The position numbers and the translations under genes were made by a program. A stretch of DNA of 64,000 nucleotides from Pedobacter sp. Leaf41 (GTDB taxonomy: Bacteria; Bacteroidota; Bacteroidia; Sphingobacteriales; Sphingobacteriaceae): the NCBI RefSeq assembly GCF_001422545.1, contig NZ_LMLE01000001.1:534830-598829 (forward strand), read 5' to 3'. Shown here piece after piece: positions 43,751-53,929 of this stretch; the first letter of the stretch is position 1; each line of letters opens with the position of its first letter. The notes beneath the pieces are model-generated. The model had not been told where the DNA came from, did no database searches, and worked only from the letters and a program-made list of their open reading frames with translations.

Positions 43751-44584
43751 ATGTCGGTTTTGTTATTTACCATCATCGTTTTGTTAGGCGCTTTTTTGGC
43801 AGGTTTATTAGGTTCATTAACAGGCTTAGGTGGAGGTGTAATTATAATTCCGCTATTAACACTGGCGCTAGGGGTTGATATTCATTATGCCATCGGTGCA
43901 TCAATTGTTTCGGTAATAGCCACCTCATCGGGTTCTGCGGCAGCCTATGTAAAAGAAGGAATTACAAATATTCGAATCGGTATGTTTCTCGAAATTGCCA
44001 CTACAATAGGAGCCATTTGTGGCGCAGTAGTAGCTGTTTATCTCAATGCAAATTATATCGCCATCATTTTTGGGTGCATCTTAATTTTCTCCGCCATCAT
44101 GACGTTGAAGAAAAAGATTGATCATACTACTTTAGACAAGACTGATAAATGGGCAAAATTTTTCAAACTGAACAGTAGTTATCCTGATAAGGGCGTAGAT
44201 CATCCTTATGCAGTTAAAAATGTGCCTGCTGGTTTTGCGATGATGCTTTTTGCTGGTACCCTTTCTGGTCTTTTAGGTATTGGTAGCGGTGCGCTAAAAG
44301 TAATCGCGATGGATAACATCATGCGTTTGCCTTTTAAAGTGTCGACAACCACAAGTAACTTTATGATGGGTGTAACAGCCGCTGCAAGCGCGATTGTTTA
44401 TTTGCACCGCGGTCAGATAGATCCTGGAATTGCAATGCCCGTTTGTATTGGAGTTTTAACCGGCGCTTCGATTGGATCGAAAGTTTTGTTGCGAACTAAG
44501 ACCGACAAACTAAAAATTGTGTTTGCAGTTGTAGTTACGTTTTTAGCACTACAAATGATTTACAAAGGAATTAGCGGCTTGTAA
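43751..44584 (+). CDS. TauE/SafE-family anion exporter
   Basis: The 277-residue protein has about eight transmembrane helices in two related halves. The first repeat has GLLGSLTGLGGGVIIIPLLT and GASIVSVIATSSGSA; the second has GTLSGLLGIGSGALKVIAMD and STTTSNFMMGVTAAAS. These are TauE/SafE signatures (sulfite, sulfoacetate or related anions). The DUF1634 gene starts 2 bases after its stop, a common pairing. Confidence 0.9.
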   Translation: MSVLLFTIIVLLGAFLAGLLGSLTGLGGGVIIIPLLTLALGVDIHYAIGASIVSVIATSSGSAAAYVKEGITNIRIGMFLEIATTIGAICGAVVAVYLNANYIAIIFGCILIFSAIMTLKKKIDHTTLDKTDKWAKFFKLNSSYPDKGVDHPYAVKNVPAGFAMMLFAGTLSGLLGIGSGALKVIAMDNIMRLPFKVSTTTSNFMMGVTAAASAIVYLHRGQIDPGIAMPVCIGVLTGASIGSKVLLRTKTDKLKIVFAVVVTFLALQMIYKGISGL

Positions 44585-44585
44585 A

Positions 44586-44981
44586 ATGAACGAAGAGAAA
44601 AACGAAAATATTAATGATAAGGATATCCAGGTTGTATTGGGTACGCTTCTGCGTGCTGGTGTAATCATATCGATGAGTATTGTACTGATTGGTGGTGTCA
44701 TTTTCCTTATCCATAACAAAGGGGTAATAACCGATTATAAAGTTTTTAAACCAGAACTCTCAAAGTTTTCATCAATAGGAGAGATTTTTAAAGGCTTATC
44801 TAGCTTTCATGGCGATGCCATTGTTCAGTTTGGTATCCTAATGCTCATTTTTACGCCAATTGCCCGCATCATTTTTGCCATATTTAGCTTTTTGATAGAG
44901 AAAGATTATCTCTATGTTCTTATCGGATTTATCATCCTTGCCATCATAACCATCAGTTTAAATGGTGGTTTGGCACATTAA
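44586..44981 (+). CDS. DUF1634 membrane protein
   Basis: The 131-residue protein has three transmembrane helices (about 20-45, 78-103 and 108-128). VVLGTLLRAGVIISMSIVLIG and FGILMLIFTPIARII are typical of DUF1634, a family usually encoded beside TauE/SafE exporters. It probably assembles with or assists the exporter; its function is not established. Confidence 0.82.
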   Translation: MNEEKNENINDKDIQVVLGTLLRAGVIISMSIVLIGGVIFLIHNKGVITDYKVFKPELSKFSSIGEIFKGLSSFHGDAIVQFGILMLIFTPIARIIFAIFSFLIEKDYLYVLIGFIILAIITISLNGGLAH

Positions 44982-45046
44982 CATCTGGTTAAAAGTTAAA
45001 AGCCAACATATCAACAATTTATTTGAAAAAATATTTGGCTAACTAT

Positions 45047-45076
45047 TTGAAAATTAATAATTCTTGTCTATCTTTG
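45047..45076 (+). promoter_or_regulatory. Promoter of the S10 supercluster (from rplC)
   Basis: TTG (45047-45049), 19 bases, TATCTTTG (45069-45076). The leader to rplC is about 75 bases and contains a small hairpin (CGAAGC 45111-45116 / GCTTCG 45123-45128). Confidence 0.7.
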
Positions 45077-45153
45077 CCGTCCCTTTCGGGGGATGTACAA
45101 CCACCTTGAACGAAGCCCTACTGCTTCGATGGGTGTTAAAAAGAAAAGATAAA

Positions 45154-45771
45154 ATGTCAGGAATTATTGGAAAAAAAGTAGGAATGACCAGTATCTTTGA
45201 TGCCGAAGGAAGAAACATTCCTTGTACGGTAATCGAGGCTGGGCCTTGTGTAGTTACACAAGTGAAAACCGAAGAAAAAGACGGGTATTCATCAATCCAA
45301 TTGGGTTACGATGAGAAAAAAGAGAAAAACACAACTCAACCGTTAAAAGGCCATTTCGCGAAAGCAAACACAACTCCGAAACGCAAACTTGTTGAATTCG
45401 ATTCGTTTACAACTTCACTTAACTTAGGTGATGTAGTAACCGTTGACGCATTCGCAGAAGGCGATTTTGTTGATGTTGTAGGTACCTCAAAAGGTAAAGG
45501 TTTTCAAGGTGTTGTAAAACGCCACGGATTTGCCGGTGTTGGTATGCAGACTCACGGTCAGCATAACCGTTTACGTGCCCCAGGTTCATTGGGAGCATCA
45601 TCATTCCCTTCACGTGTATTCAAAGGAATGCGCATGGCAGGAAGAACAGGTGGAGACAGAGTAAAAGTTCAAAACTTACAAGTTTTGAAAGTTTATGCTG
45701 AGCAAAACCTATTAGTAGTTAGTGGTTCCATTCCAGGAGCTAAAGGTTCTTACGTAATCTTAGACAAGTAA
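45154..45771 (+). CDS. rplC: Ribosomal protein L3
   Basis: The 205-residue L3 initiates 50S assembly. [18 protein letters not shown] opens the protein and [19 protein letters not shown]-like [16 protein letters not shown] and [19 protein letters not shown] follow. The ATG at 45154 is set by the family N-terminus. It begins the promoter-proximal end of the S10-type unit; rpsJ, normally just upstream, is elsewhere. Confidence 0.97.
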   Translation: MSGIIGKKVGMTSIFDAEGRNIPCTVIEAGPCVVTQVKTEEKDGYSSIQLGYDEKKEKNTTQPLKGHFAKANTTPKRKLVEFDSFTTSLNLGDVVTVDAFAEGDFVDVVGTSKGKGFQGVVKRHGFAGVGMQTHGQHNRLRAPGSLGASSFPSRVFKGMRMAGRTGGDRVKVQNLQVLKVYAEQNLLVVSGSIPGAKGSYVILDK

Positions 45772-45775
45772 TCAG

Positions 45776-46405
45776 ATGGAAGTTAAAGTATTAAACATTT
45801 CAGGTAAAGAAACAGGTGCCAAGGTGCAACTTCCTGAATCGGTATTTGGTATCGAGCCTAACGACCACGCGATTTATTTAGATGTAAAACAGTATTTGGC
45901 TAACCAACGTCAAGGTACTCACAAATCTAAACAACGTAATGAGATTGCTGGTTCAACTCGTAAACTATACAAGCAAAAAGGTACAGGTGGTGCCAGAGCG
46001 GGTAGCATTAAATCTCCGTTATTTAACGGTGGTGGTCGTGTTTTCGGTCCTCAACCACGTGATTATAGCTTTAAATTGAACAAGAAATTAAAATCATTAG
46101 CACGTAAATCTGCTTTAGCTTATAAAGCAAAAGATAACAGCGTGGTAGTTTTAGAAGATTTCAACTTCGATACAGCTAAAACAAAAAACTATACAAGTTT
46201 ATTGGCTGCGTTAAACGTAGGTACTCAAAAAACTTTATTGGTTTTACCTGCACAAAATAATAATATCTATTTATCAAGCAGAAACGTTCAGAAAACTAAA
46301 GTAATCTCGGCAGCAGATTTAAATACTTATGATGTATTAAACGCTGGTGTACTTGTGTTAACTGCAGATTCTGTTAAAACTTTGGAGGAGGCATTTGCCA
46401 AGTAA
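45776..46405 (+). CDS. rplD: Ribosomal protein L4
   Basis: The 209-residue L4 contains [36 protein letters not shown] and [13 protein letters not shown], the extended loop lining the exit tunnel. In E. coli L4 also represses its own operon. It starts 4 bases after rplC; rplW follows after 1 base. Confidence 0.97.
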   Translation: MEVKVLNISGKETGAKVQLPESVFGIEPNDHAIYLDVKQYLANQRQGTHKSKQRNEIAGSTRKLYKQKGTGGARAGSIKSPLFNGGGRVFGPQPRDYSFKLNKKLKSLARKSALAYKAKDNSVVVLEDFNFDTAKTKNYTSLLAALNVGTQKTLLVLPAQNNNIYLSSRNVQKTKVISAADLNTYDVLNAGVLVLTADSVKTLEEAFAK

Positions 46406-46406
46406 T

Positions 46407-46697
46407 ATGGAAATTTTAAAAAAACCAATATTAACCGAAAAAGCTTCAGCTTTAACTGAAAAATCTAACCGTTTCACATTCGCTGTTAACCACAAGGCTA
46501 ACAAAATCCAAATCAAAGCGGCTATTGAGAAATTGTACGGTGTAACCATCGTAGCAGTGAACACAATGGTTGTTGATGGAAAAGCGAAATCTCGTTACAC
46601 TAAAGCAGGTTTTGTTTCTGGCCGTAGCCCGAAATACAAAAAAGCAATCGTAACGTTAAAAGACGGCGAAACAATAGATTATTACGCAACTCTTTAA
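46407..46697 (+). CDS. rplW: Ribosomal protein L23
   Basis: The 96-residue L23 sits at the exit tunnel and binds trigger factor and SRP. EILKKPILTEKASALTEK and YTKAGFVSGRSPKYKKA are typical. The ATG at 46407 follows the rplD stop by one base; an in-frame earlier start overlaps rplD. Confidence 0.97.
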   Translation: MEILKKPILTEKASALTEKSNRFTFAVNHKANKIQIKAAIEKLYGVTIVAVNTMVVDGKAKSRYTKAGFVSGRSPKYKKAIVTLKDGETIDYYATL

Positions 46698-46717
46698 TTT
46701 AATAATTAATTATAACT

Positions 46718-47542
46718 ATGGGCTTAAGAAAATTTAAACCAGTTACTCCAGGTACCCGCTTCAGAGTTGGTGCTAGTTTTACGGAGATTACAGCAACCAA
46801 GCCCGAAAAATCATTGGTTGTATCATCAAAAAAGTCTGGTGGACGTAACAACACAGGTAAAATGACTATGCGCTACATGGGTGGTGGTCATAAAAAATCA
46901 TATCGTTTAATCGACTTCAAACGCGATAAATTCGATATTCCTGCAACAGTAGCTACTGTTGAATACGATCCAAACCGTACTGCCCGCATCGCATTATTAC
47001 ATTATGCAGATGGCGAGAAGCGTTACATTATTGCTCCAGAAGGTTTGCAAGTGGGTTCGGTATTATTATCGGGCGAAACAGCAGCTCCAGAAGTAGGTAA
47101 CACTTTAAAATTATCGAACATTCCATTAGGTTCTATCATCCACAATGTGGAGATTCACCCTGGAAAAGGAGCACAATTAGCCCGTAGTGCAGGTGCTTAT
47201 GCACAATTAGCTGCCCGCGATGGTAAATATGCTACTTTGAAAATGCCTTCAGGCGAAACCCGTTTAATCTTGACTACTTGTCTTGCTACTATAGGTGCGG
47301 TATCTAACTCAGATCACGCAAATGAAGTATTAGGTAAAGCTGGTCGTAAACGTTGGTTGGGCCGTCGTCCGAGAACTAGACCGGTAGCGATGAACCCTGT
47401 CGATCACCCAATGGGTGGTGGTGAAGGTAGATCATCAGGTGGTCACCCACGTTCAAGAAATGGCGTTTTAGCTAAAGGCTACAAAACCAGAGAACTTAAA
47501 AAATATTCTAATCGTTACATCATAGAGAGAAGGAAGAAATAA
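46718..47542 (+). CDS. rplB: Ribosomal protein L2
   Basis: The 274-residue L2 is needed for subunit association and peptidyl transfer. [19 protein letters not shown], the conserved His-containing [17 protein letters not shown] region and the C-terminus YIIERRKK are present. Stop and the rpsS ATG overlap by one base. Confidence 0.98.
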   Translation: MGLRKFKPVTPGTRFRVGASFTEITATKPEKSLVVSSKKSGGRNNTGKMTMRYMGGGHKKSYRLIDFKRDKFDIPATVATVEYDPNRTARIALLHYADGEKRYIIAPEGLQVGSVLLSGETAAPEVGNTLKLSNIPLGSIIHNVEIHPGKGAQLARSAGAYAQLAARDGKYATLKMPSGETRLILTTCLATIGAVSNSDHANEVLGKAGRKRWLGRRPRTRPVAMNPVDHPMGGGEGRSSGGHPRSRNGVLAKGYKTRELKKYSNRYIIERRKK

Positions 47543-47808
47543 TGGCTCGTTCGATAAAAAAAGGACCTTATATTGACCATAACGTAGAGAAAAAAGTAAA
47601 CTCTATGAATGATTCAGGCAAAAAGTCTGTAATCAAAACTTGGTCTCGTAGATCAATGATTTCACCAGATTTCGTTAATCATACATTTGCAGTACACAAT
47701 GGTAATAAATTTATCCCTGTGTATGTTACAGAAAACATGGTTGGTCACAAGTTGGGAGAATTTGCTCCAACCAGAACATTCAGAGGACACGCTGAAAAGA
47801 AAAAATAA
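47542..47808 (+). CDS. rpsS: Ribosomal protein S19
   Basis: The 88-residue S19 contains [36 protein letters not shown] and [16 protein letters not shown]. 30S head protein. The ATG overlaps the rplB stop. Confidence 0.97.
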   Translation: MARSIKKGPYIDHNVEKKVNSMNDSGKKSVIKTWSRRSMISPDFVNHTFAVHNGNKFIPVYVTENMVGHKLGEFAPTRTFRGHAEKKK

Positions 47809-47815
47809 TTAGACA

Positions 47816-48175
47816 ATGGAAGCAATAGCAAAATTAAACAATTGTCCAACCTCACCGCGTAAGATGCGTTTGGTTGTAGATCTTATCAGAGGTGAACGTG
47901 TAGAAAAAGCATTAAGTGTTTTAAAGTTTACCAATAAAGAAGCAGCAATAAGAGTTGAGAAATTATTATTATCTGCTATCAACAACTGGGAAGCTAAAAA
48001 TGGCAAAACTTCTGATGGAAGCGAGTTATTTGTTAAAACGATTATGGTAGATGGCGGTCGTCAACTTAAACGTTTACGTCCAGCACCTCAAGGCCGTGGG
48101 TATAGAATTCGTAAGCGTTCAAACCACGTTACGCTGATTGTAGATAGTAAAAGTACAGAAACAACTCAAAACTAA
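47816..48175 (+). CDS. rplV: Ribosomal protein L22
   Basis: The 119-residue L22 has [19 protein letters not shown] and the tunnel-loop region [20 protein letters not shown]. It is a common site of macrolide-resistance changes. Seven bases after rpsS. Confidence 0.97.
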   Translation: MEAIAKLNNCPTSPRKMRLVVDLIRGERVEKALSVLKFTNKEAAIRVEKLLLSAINNWEAKNGKTSDGSELFVKTIMVDGGRQLKRLRPAPQGRGYRIRKRSNHVTLIVDSKSTETTQN

Positions 48176-48184
48176 TTTTAGGAA

Positions 48185-49030
48185 ATGGGACAAAAAGCAA
48201 ATCCAATAGGTAACAGGTTAGGTATCATCAAAGGATGGGATTCTAACTGGTTCGGTGGCAACAACTACTCCGATAAATTAGTTGAAGATGAGAAAATAAG
48301 AAAATACCTTTCTGCTCGTATCGCTAAAGGTGGTGTTGCTAAAGTGGTTATAGAGCGTACGTTAAAACGTATCACGGTAACAATTCACACAGCTCGCCCA
48401 GGTATCGTAATCGGTAAAGCAGGTGCTGAGGTTGATAAAATCAAAGAAGAGTTAAAGAAATTGACTAAAAAGGAAATTCAAATTAACATTTTCGAGATTA
48501 AACGCCCAGAACTTGATGCACAATTAGTTGCAGAAGGTGTTGCAAAACAATTAGAAGCAAGGATCTCATTCCGTAGAGCAATGAAATCTTCTATCGCATC
48601 AACCATGCGTATGGGTGCTGAAGGTATCAAAATCATGACTTCTGGTCGTTTAGGTGGTGCAGAGATGGCACGTACTGAGCAGTACAAAGAAGGAAGAGTG
48701 CCTTTGCATACATTCCGTGCTGATATTGACTATGCTTTAGCTGAAGCTTTAACCACTTATGGTAAAATCGGCGTTAAAGTATGGATCTGTAAAGGTGAGG
48801 TTTATGGAAAACGTGATTTGTCTCCAAACATCGGTTCGACAAACAACGGTCCAAAAGGCGCATCAGATAAACCCGCTTTCGGTGGAAGAGATAACCGTGG
48901 TGGTGGAAGAGATAACCGTGGCGGTGGTAACGACAGACGTGGTGGAAACCAAGGTGGCGGTCGTGGTCCAGGCCAAGGTGGTGCAAACAGAGGTGGTGGC
49001 GCAGGCGCTAACAGAGGTCCTCGTAAATAA
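48185..49030 (+). CDS. rpsC: Ribosomal protein S3 with RGG-type tail
   Basis: The first about 215 residues are an ordinary S3: [13 protein letters not shown], the KH domain with [21 protein letters not shown], and [23 protein letters not shown]. Residues about 216-281 are an added tail rich in Gly, Arg, Asn and Asp ([16 protein letters not shown]), of the RGG kind. Such tails occur in some Bacteroidota S3 proteins; this one is long. S3 is part of the mRNA entry helicase. Confidence 0.97.
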   Translation: MGQKANPIGNRLGIIKGWDSNWFGGNNYSDKLVEDEKIRKYLSARIAKGGVAKVVIERTLKRITVTIHTARPGIVIGKAGAEVDKIKEELKKLTKKEIQINIFEIKRPELDAQLVAEGVAKQLEARISFRRAMKSSIASTMRMGAEGIKIMTSGRLGGAEMARTEQYKEGRVPLHTFRADIDYALAEALTTYGKIGVKVWICKGEVYGKRDLSPNIGSTNNGPKGASDKPAFGGRDNRGGGRDNRGGGNDRRGGNQGGGRGPGQGGANRGGGAGANRGPRK

Positions 49031-49070
49031 TTGATTTATTAACATCGTTTAACGATTAGAACAAAATAAA

Positions 49071-49493
49071 ATGTTACAGCCAAAAAGAACGAAGTTCAGG
49101 AAGATGCAAAAAGGCAGAATGAAGGGTTTAGCTTCTCGTGGAGCTGAATTAGCATTCGGATCTTTCGGTATTAAATCTTTAGAAGCAACTTGGATTACAA
49201 GTCGCCAGATAGAGGCTGCTCGTATCGCGGTAACCCGTTTCATGAAACGTGAAGGCCAGGTATGGATCAGAATTTTCCCGGACAAACCAGTAACTAAAAA
49301 ACCTGCTGAGGTACGTATGGGTAAAGGTAAAGGTGCTCCTGAGTATTGGGTAGCAGTTGTAAGACCCGGACGCGTAATTTTCGAAGCTGAAGGTGTGCCT
49401 TTAGAAGTAGCTAAAGAAGCATTGCGTTTAGCAGCTCAGAAATTACCAATCCAAACCAAATTCGTAGTACGTAGAGATTACGTAGAAGCATAG
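49071..49493 (+). CDS. rplP: Ribosomal protein L16
   Basis: The 140-residue L16 opens [18 protein letters not shown] and has [22 protein letters not shown] and [21 protein letters not shown]16 binds near the A site of the 50S subunit. It lies 40 bases after rpsC. Confidence 0.97.
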   Translation: MLQPKRTKFRKMQKGRMKGLASRGAELAFGSFGIKSLEATWITSRQIEAARIAVTRFMKREGQVWIRIFPDKPVTKKPAEVRMGKGKGAPEYWVAVVRPGRVIFEAEGVPLEVAKEALRLAAQKLPIQTKFVVRRDYVEA

Positions 49494-49564
49494 TAGAATG
49501 TTGAGGTGAATGTTGTAAATACTTGTTTATTATAACCGCTACACTCAACTTAAAAAAAAGAAAA

Positions 49565-49777
49565 ATGAAAAATTCAGAAATCACAGGGCTTTCAAAAGAA
49601 GAATTAGTAGCTAAGATTGCGGAAGAAAAAGAGAACTTATCAAAATTAAAGTTCGCACACACTATTTCAGCTATCGAAAATCCTTCGCGTATTGCGAAAG
49701 TAAGGAAAGACATAGCCCGTTTAAACACTGAGTTGACTAAAGTGAAAAACACTGAGTCAGCTACTGAAACTAAATAA
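49565..49777 (+). CDS. rpmC: Ribosomal protein L29
   Basis: The 70-residue L29 is two helices: [20 protein letters not shown] and [19 protein letters not shown], with a short T/E-rich tail. The ATG at 49565 is the family start; an upstream in-frame start is not conserved. Confidence 0.96.
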   Translation: MKNSEITGLSKEELVAKIAEEKENLSKLKFAHTISAIENPSRIAKVRKDIARLNTELTKVKNTESATETK

Positions 49778-49790
49778 TTTGAGAGTCGAC

Positions 49791-50045
49791 ATGGAAAGAC
49801 AATTAAGAAAAACAAGAACGGGATTAGTGGTAAGCAACAAGATGGATAAATCTGTTGTAGTGAGCGTGGAACGTAAAGTAAAGCACCCGATTTATGGTAA
49901 GTTCGTTAAGAAAACTACCAAATTTATGGCTCACGACGAGAAAAACGAATGCGGTATCGGTGATACAGTATTGATTATGGAAACTCGTCCCTTGAGTAAA
50001 AACAAGAACTGGAGATTGGTACAAATTTTAGAAAGAGCTAAATAA
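49791..50045 (+). CDS. rpsQ: Ribosomal protein S17
   Basis: The 84-residue S17 contains [39 protein letters not shown] and [20 protein letters not shown]. It starts 13 bases after rpmC; an in-frame TTG four codons earlier is less likely. Confidence 0.97.
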   Translation: MERQLRKTRTGLVVSNKMDKSVVVSVERKVKHPIYGKFVKKTTKFMAHDEKNECGIGDTVLIMETRPLSKNKNWRLVQILERAK

Positions 50046-50046
50046 G

Positions 50047-50415
50047 ATGGTACAACAGGAATCGAGATTAAACGTTGCTGATAACAGCGGCGCAAAAGAA
50101 GTATTGGTAATTCGCGTGCTAGGTGGAACCGGCAAACGTTATGCTTCAATTGGTGATAAAGTAGTTGTTACCGTAAAAAGCGCATTACCGTCAGGTAATA
50201 TTAAAAAAGGTACAGTTTCAAAAGCAGTTGTTGTAAGAACTAAAAAGGAAATCCGTCGTAAAGATGGTTCTTATATCCGTTTTGACGATAATGCTGCTGT
50301 ATTATTGAACGCACAGGATGAGCCAAGAGGTACACGTATCTTTGGCCCGGTTGCGAGAGAACTACGTGAAAAACAATTCATGAAAATTGTATCATTAGCA
50401 CCGGAGGTATTATAA
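50047..50415 (+). CDS. rplN: Ribosomal protein L14
   Basis: The 122-residue L14 contains [40 protein letters not shown] and [20 protein letters not shown]. It lies at the subunit interface. One base after rpsQ. Confidence 0.98.
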   Translation: MVQQESRLNVADNSGAKEVLVIRVLGGTGKRYASIGDKVVVTVKSALPSGNIKKGTVSKAVVVRTKKEIRRKDGSYIRFDDNAAVLLNAQDEPRGTRIFGPVARELREKQFMKIVSLAPEVL

Positions 50416-50416
50416 A

Positions 50417-50758
50417 ATGGGAAACAAAGTAAATACACCATCAAAACTTAAAATCCGCACTGGAGATTTAGTTAAAGTAATTGCTGGCGATTCAAAAGGT
50501 CAACAAGGAAAAGTACTTTCAGTACAAATAGATAAAAACAGAGCCATTGTAGAAGGCGTTAACTTAGTGTCTAAACACACTAAACCAAATGCTGCAAATC
50601 CGAACGGTGGTATTATTAAAAAAGAAGCTGCTCTTCACATTTCTAACTTGATGTTGGTTGATCCAAAATCTGGTAAAGCCACTCGCGTTGGTCGTAAACT
50701 TAACGCTGATGGTAAAATCGTTAGAGTTGCTAAAATTTCAGGGGAGGAAATTAAATAA
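50417..50758 (+). CDS. rplX: Ribosomal protein L24
   Basis: The 113-residue L24 has the KOW motif ([20 protein letters not shown]) and [14 protein letters not shown]. It is an assembly initiator of the 50S subunit. The stop overlaps the rplE start by one base. Confidence 0.97.
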   Translation: MGNKVNTPSKLKIRTGDLVKVIAGDSKGQQGKVLSVQIDKNRAIVEGVNLVSKHTKPNAANPNGGIIKKEAALHISNLMLVDPKSGKATRVGRKLNADGKIVRVAKISGEEIK

Positions 50759-51321
50759 TGGCTACACCTAGATTAAAAAGCAAATACAAAGAAGAAGTTG
50801 TAAATGCATTAAAAGAGAAATTTCAGTACAAAACTGTAATGCAGGTTCCTAAATTGGAAAAAATCTGTATCAATCAGGGTGTTGGTCGTTTTTCTGTTAC
50901 TGATAAAAAGATTATGGATACCACAATCGTTGAGTTGACTACTATTACTGGTCAGCAAGCGGTTCCGGCTAACTCTAAGAAAGATATCTCTAACTTTAAA
51001 TTGCGTAAAGGTATGCCAGTAGGTGTACGCGTAACATTACGTGATAACAATATGTATGAGTTCTTAGATCGTTTGATTTCTGTAGCTTTACCACGTATCC
51101 GTGATTTTAAAGGTATTAACGATAAAGGTTTTGATGGTAAAGGAAATTACACATTAGGTGTAACTGAGCAAATCATCTTCCCAGAGATCAATATAGATAA
51201 AATCAATAAAATTTTAGGGATGGATATAACTTTCGTAACTTCGGCAAAATCTGACGTTGAGGCTCTTGAGTTATTGAAACAATTCGGATTACCATTTAAA
51301 AATCAAAAAACAGCAGAATAA
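50758..51321 (+). CDS. rplE: Ribosomal protein L5
   Basis: The 187-residue L5 binds 5S rRNA and contacts the P-site t[52 protein letters not shown] and [14 protein letters not shown] are present. Confidence 0.98.
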   Translation: MATPRLKSKYKEEVVNALKEKFQYKTVMQVPKLEKICINQGVGRFSVTDKKIMDTTIVELTTITGQQAVPANSKKDISNFKLRKGMPVGVRVTLRDNNMYEFLDRLISVALPRIRDFKGINDKGFDGKGNYTLGVTEQIIFPEINIDKINKILGMDITFVTSAKSDVEALELLKQFGLPFKNQKTAE

Positions 51322-51590
51322 TGGCAAAAGAAGGTGTAAAAGCACGCGAAGTTAAGCGCCAAAAATTGGTAGCTAGATACGCTGAAAAACGTGCAGTATT
51401 AAAAGCTGCAGGAGATTTCGAGGGTTTAGATAAATTACCTAAAAACTCGTCTCCGGTACGTTTACACAACCGTTGTAAATTAACTGGTCGTCCACGTGGT
51501 TATATGCGTACCTTTGGTATTTCAAGGGTAACATTCCGCCAAATGGCACTAGACGGTAAAATACCAGGTGTTAAGAAAGCATCTTGGTAA
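51321..51590 (+). CDS. rpsN: Ribosomal protein S14, long zinc-free form
   Basis: The 89-residue S14 is the long form without a CxxC zinc ribbon: [20 protein letters not shown], then [26 protein letters not shown] overlaps the rplE stop. A 150-bp spacer with a word hairpin follows. Confidence 0.97.
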   Translation: MAKEGVKAREVKRQKLVARYAEKRAVLKAAGDFEGLDKLPKNSSPVRLHNRCKLTGRPRGYMRTFGISRVTFRQMALDGKIPGVKKASW

Positions 51591-51608
51591 TAAAAGTATA
51601 AAGTAATT

Positions 51609-51650
51609 AGTATAAAGTATTTAGATCGATTGGTCTTTATACTTTATACT
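51609..51650 (+). repeat. Inverted repeat in the rpsN-rpsH spacer
   Basis: AGTATAAAGTATTTAG (51609-51624) pairs with CTTTATACTTTATACT (51635-51650) at 14 of 16 positions around a 10-base loop. It is built from AGTATAAAGTA words that also stand just before it. Confidence 0.75.
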
Positions 51651-51739
51651 ATTGTCTATATACTAAAAATGGAATTTTAACCGATAGCAGGTCCCACAGC
51701 TGGGTAGCAGAAGGAAACCACTATCAAAAACAATAAATA

Positions 51740-52138
51740 ATGAATACAGATCCAATAGCAGATTATTTAACAAGAGTAAGGAATGCCATTAAGGCCAACC
51801 ACCGTGTTGTAGAAATTCCTGCATCAAACCTTAAAAAAGAAATTACTAAAGTTCTTTTCGATAAAGGTTACATCGCGAACTACAAGTTTGAAGATACAAC
51901 AGTTCAAGGCATCATTAAAATTGCTTTGAAATACAATCCAATTACTAAAGTTCCTGCTATTCGTACATTAGTGCGAGTAAGTAAACCAGGTTTGAGAAAC
52001 TATGCTGGTGTTGAAAATATGCCAAGAGTATTAAACGGTTTAGGTATCGCAATCTTATCTACTTCTAAAGGTGTAATGACTGATAAAGAAGCAGCCAAAT
52101 TAAACATTGGTGGTGAGGTATTGTGTCACGTTTATTAA
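51740..52138 (+). CDS. rpsH: Ribosomal protein S8
   Basis: The 132-residue S8 contains NTDPIADYLTRVRNAIKANH, RVSKPGLRNYAGVENMPRV and the C-terminal GGEVLCHVY. In E. coli S8 represses the spc operon by binding a mimic of its 16S site. Here a potentially folded segment (GCAGGTCCCACAGCTGGGTA, 51687-51706) lies just upstream. Confidence 0.97.
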   Translation: MNTDPIADYLTRVRNAIKANHRVVEIPASNLKKEITKVLFDKGYIANYKFEDTTVQGIIKIALKYNPITKVPAIRTLVRVSKPGLRNYAGVENMPRVLNGLGIAILSTSKGVMTDKEAAKLNIGGEVLCHVY

Positions 52139-52156
52139 TATTAGGAGAACAGCACA

Positions 52157-52714
52157 ATGTCAAGAATAGGAAAAGCCCCAATTACAATCCCTGCAGGTGT
52201 TACCATTACTGTATCGAAAGATAACGTAGTAAGTGTAAAAGGCCCTAAAGGTGAATTAACACAAGCAGTAGATTCAGATATCACTGTAAGTCAAGAAGAT
52301 GGAATTTTAACAGTTCAACGTCCATCAGAACAAAAGAAACACAAAGCATTACACGGTTTATATCGCTCATTGCTTAACAACATGGTTGTTGGTGTTACAG
52401 AAGGTTATAAATTAACTCAAGAATTAGTAGGTGTTGGTTACCGTGCTACAAACCAAGGTAATACACTAGATCTAGTTTTAGGTTATTCTCACCATTATGT
52501 ATTTCAATTACCAGAAGAGATTAAAGTAACTACATCTTCAGAAAAAGGTCAAACTCCTAAAATCATTTTAGAAAGTATTGACAAACAATTGATCGGTCAG
52601 GTAGCAGCGAAAATCCGTTCGTTACGTGCACCAGAGCCATACAAAGGTAAAGGTATCAAGTTTGTAGGTGAAGTGTTAAGAAGAAAAGCAGGTAAATCAG
52701 CGTCTAAAAAATAG
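52157..52714 (+). CDS. rplF: Ribosomal protein L6
   Basis: The 185-residue L6 contains [45 protein letters not shown] and [20 protein letters not shown]. It lies near the sarcin-ricin loop. Confidence 0.98.
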   Translation: MSRIGKAPITIPAGVTITVSKDNVVSVKGPKGELTQAVDSDITVSQEDGILTVQRPSEQKKHKALHGLYRSLLNNMVVGVTEGYKLTQELVGVGYRATNQGNTLDLVLGYSHHYVFQLPEEIKVTTSSEKGQTPKIILESIDKQLIGQVAAKIRSLRAPEPYKGKGIKFVGEVLRRKAGKSASKK

Positions 52715-52719
52715 TAATC

Positions 52720-53073
52720 ATGGCAGGTAAAAAATTATCAAGAAGAGATCGTATTAAAAAAGGGATCAGAAAAAGACTTACCGGTTCGGAAGAGCGTCCA
52801 AGGTTATCTGTATATAGAAGCAATAAAGGGATTTATGCGCAGGTAATTAACGATGTAACCGGTACTACAATAGCTTCAGCATCATCTTTATCAAAAGATT
52901 TTTCTGGAACAGGTAACAAAAGCGACCAATCAGTTGCAGTAGGCAAATTAGTTGCTGAAAAAGCAATCGCTGCTGGTGTTAAAGAAGTTGTTTTCGATAG
53001 AAATGGCTATTTATACCACGGTCGTGTAAAATCGTTGGCAGAGGGTGCCCGCGAAGCTGGTTTAGTATTTTAA
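52720..53073 (+). CDS. rplR: Ribosomal protein L18
   Basis: The 117-residue L18 contains [36 protein letters not shown] and [20 protein letters not shown]. It binds 5S rRNA. Confidence 0.97.
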   Translation: MAGKKLSRRDRIKKGIRKRLTGSEERPRLSVYRSNKGIYAQVINDVTGTTIASASSLSKDFSGTGNKSDQSVAVGKLVAEKAIAAGVKEVVFDRNGYLYHGRVKSLAEGAREAGLVF

Positions 53074-53090
53074 TCTGAAGAAAAAGTAAG

Positions 53091-53609
53091 ATGTCAACTA
53101 TCAATATAAAAAGAGTTAAAACCACCGATATCGAATTAAAGGATCGTTTGGTTAGTATACAACGTGTTGCCAAAGTAACCAAAGGTGGTCGTACTTTCAG
53201 CTTCTCAGCAATTGTTGTTGTTGGAGATGAGAACGGTGTTGTTGGTTTCGGTTTAGGTAAAGCGAAAGAAGTAACTGAAGCAATCGCTAAGGGTGTGGAT
53301 GATGCTAAAAAGAACTTAGTAAAAGTTCCAATTTTACACGGTACAGTTCCTCACGAGCAGATCGGTAAATTCTCAGGTGGTTTTGTTTTAATCAAACCAG
53401 CTGCAGTAGGTACCGGAGTAATTGCTGGTGGTGCGATGCGTGCTGTATTAGAGAGTGCTGGCGTTCATAACGTATTGGCAAAATCTAAAGGTTCATCAAA
53501 CCCACACAACGTGGTAAAAGCAACTGTAGATGCGTTAACAAAAATGCGTGATGCTTATACAGTAGCTCAAACTCGTGGTATAGATTTAAACAAAGTATTT
53601 AACGGATAA
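53091..53609 (+). CDS. rpsE: Ribosomal protein S5
   Basis: The 172-residue S5 has the double-stranded-RNA-binding-like half [20 protein letters not shown] with [11 protein letters not shown], and [20 protein letters not shown]. It is important for decoding fidelity. Confidence 0.98.
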   Translation: MSTINIKRVKTTDIELKDRLVSIQRVAKVTKGGRTFSFSAIVVVGDENGVVGFGLGKAKEVTEAIAKGVDDAKKNLVKVPILHGTVPHEQIGKFSGGFVLIKPAAVGTGVIAGGAMRAVLESAGVHNVLAKSKGSSNPHNVVKATVDALTKMRDAYTVAQTRGIDLNKVFNG

Positions 53610-53613
53610 TATC

Positions 53614-53793
53614 ATGGCTAAGATCAAAATAACACAAGTAAAAAGCGTTATCGACAGAAGCGAGCGCCAAAAAAGAACCGTTCAAGCTTTAGGTTTATCT
53701 AAAATGAATCAAAGTGTTGAGGTAGAAGCTACACCACAAATTATTGGTATGGTTCGCAAAGTGAACCACTTAGTAGCTATCGAAGCAATTTAA
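53614..53793 (+). CDS. rpmD: Ribosomal protein L30
   Basis: The 59-residue L30 lies between rpsE and rplO, its standard place, 4 bases after rpsE. It reads MAKIKITQVKSVIDRSERQK, then RTVQALGLSKMNQSVEVEAT, PQIIGMVRKVNHLVAIEAI. Short but clearly L30. Confidence 0.95.
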   Translation: MAKIKITQVKSVIDRSERQKRTVQALGLSKMNQSVEVEATPQIIGMVRKVNHLVAIEAI

Positions 53794-53804
53794 GACAATT
53801 ATCA

Positions 53805-53872
53805 AATGAATGAGTTTTGAATGAATGAATTAGGCAAATTGTTAACATTCAATCATTCAAAACTCGATCATT
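53805..53872 (+). repeat. Inverted repeat in the rpmD-rplO spacer
   Basis: Arms 53805-53830 (AATGAATGAGTTTTGAATGA onwards) and 53847-53872 (ending AAACTCGATCATT) match at 23 of 26 positions around a 16-base loop. The longest of the ribosomal spacer hairpins; no T run follows. Confidence 0.85.
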
Positions 53873-53929
53873 ATTTATTTATCGTTGTACCTGTTTAGTG
53901 AAAGCGAAGGGCAACACAAATTCAAAAAA

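Noticed and set aside
48759..49045. Open frames on both strands in the rpsC 3' end
   Set aside because: They are side effects of the Gly/Arg repeat coding for the S3 tail.
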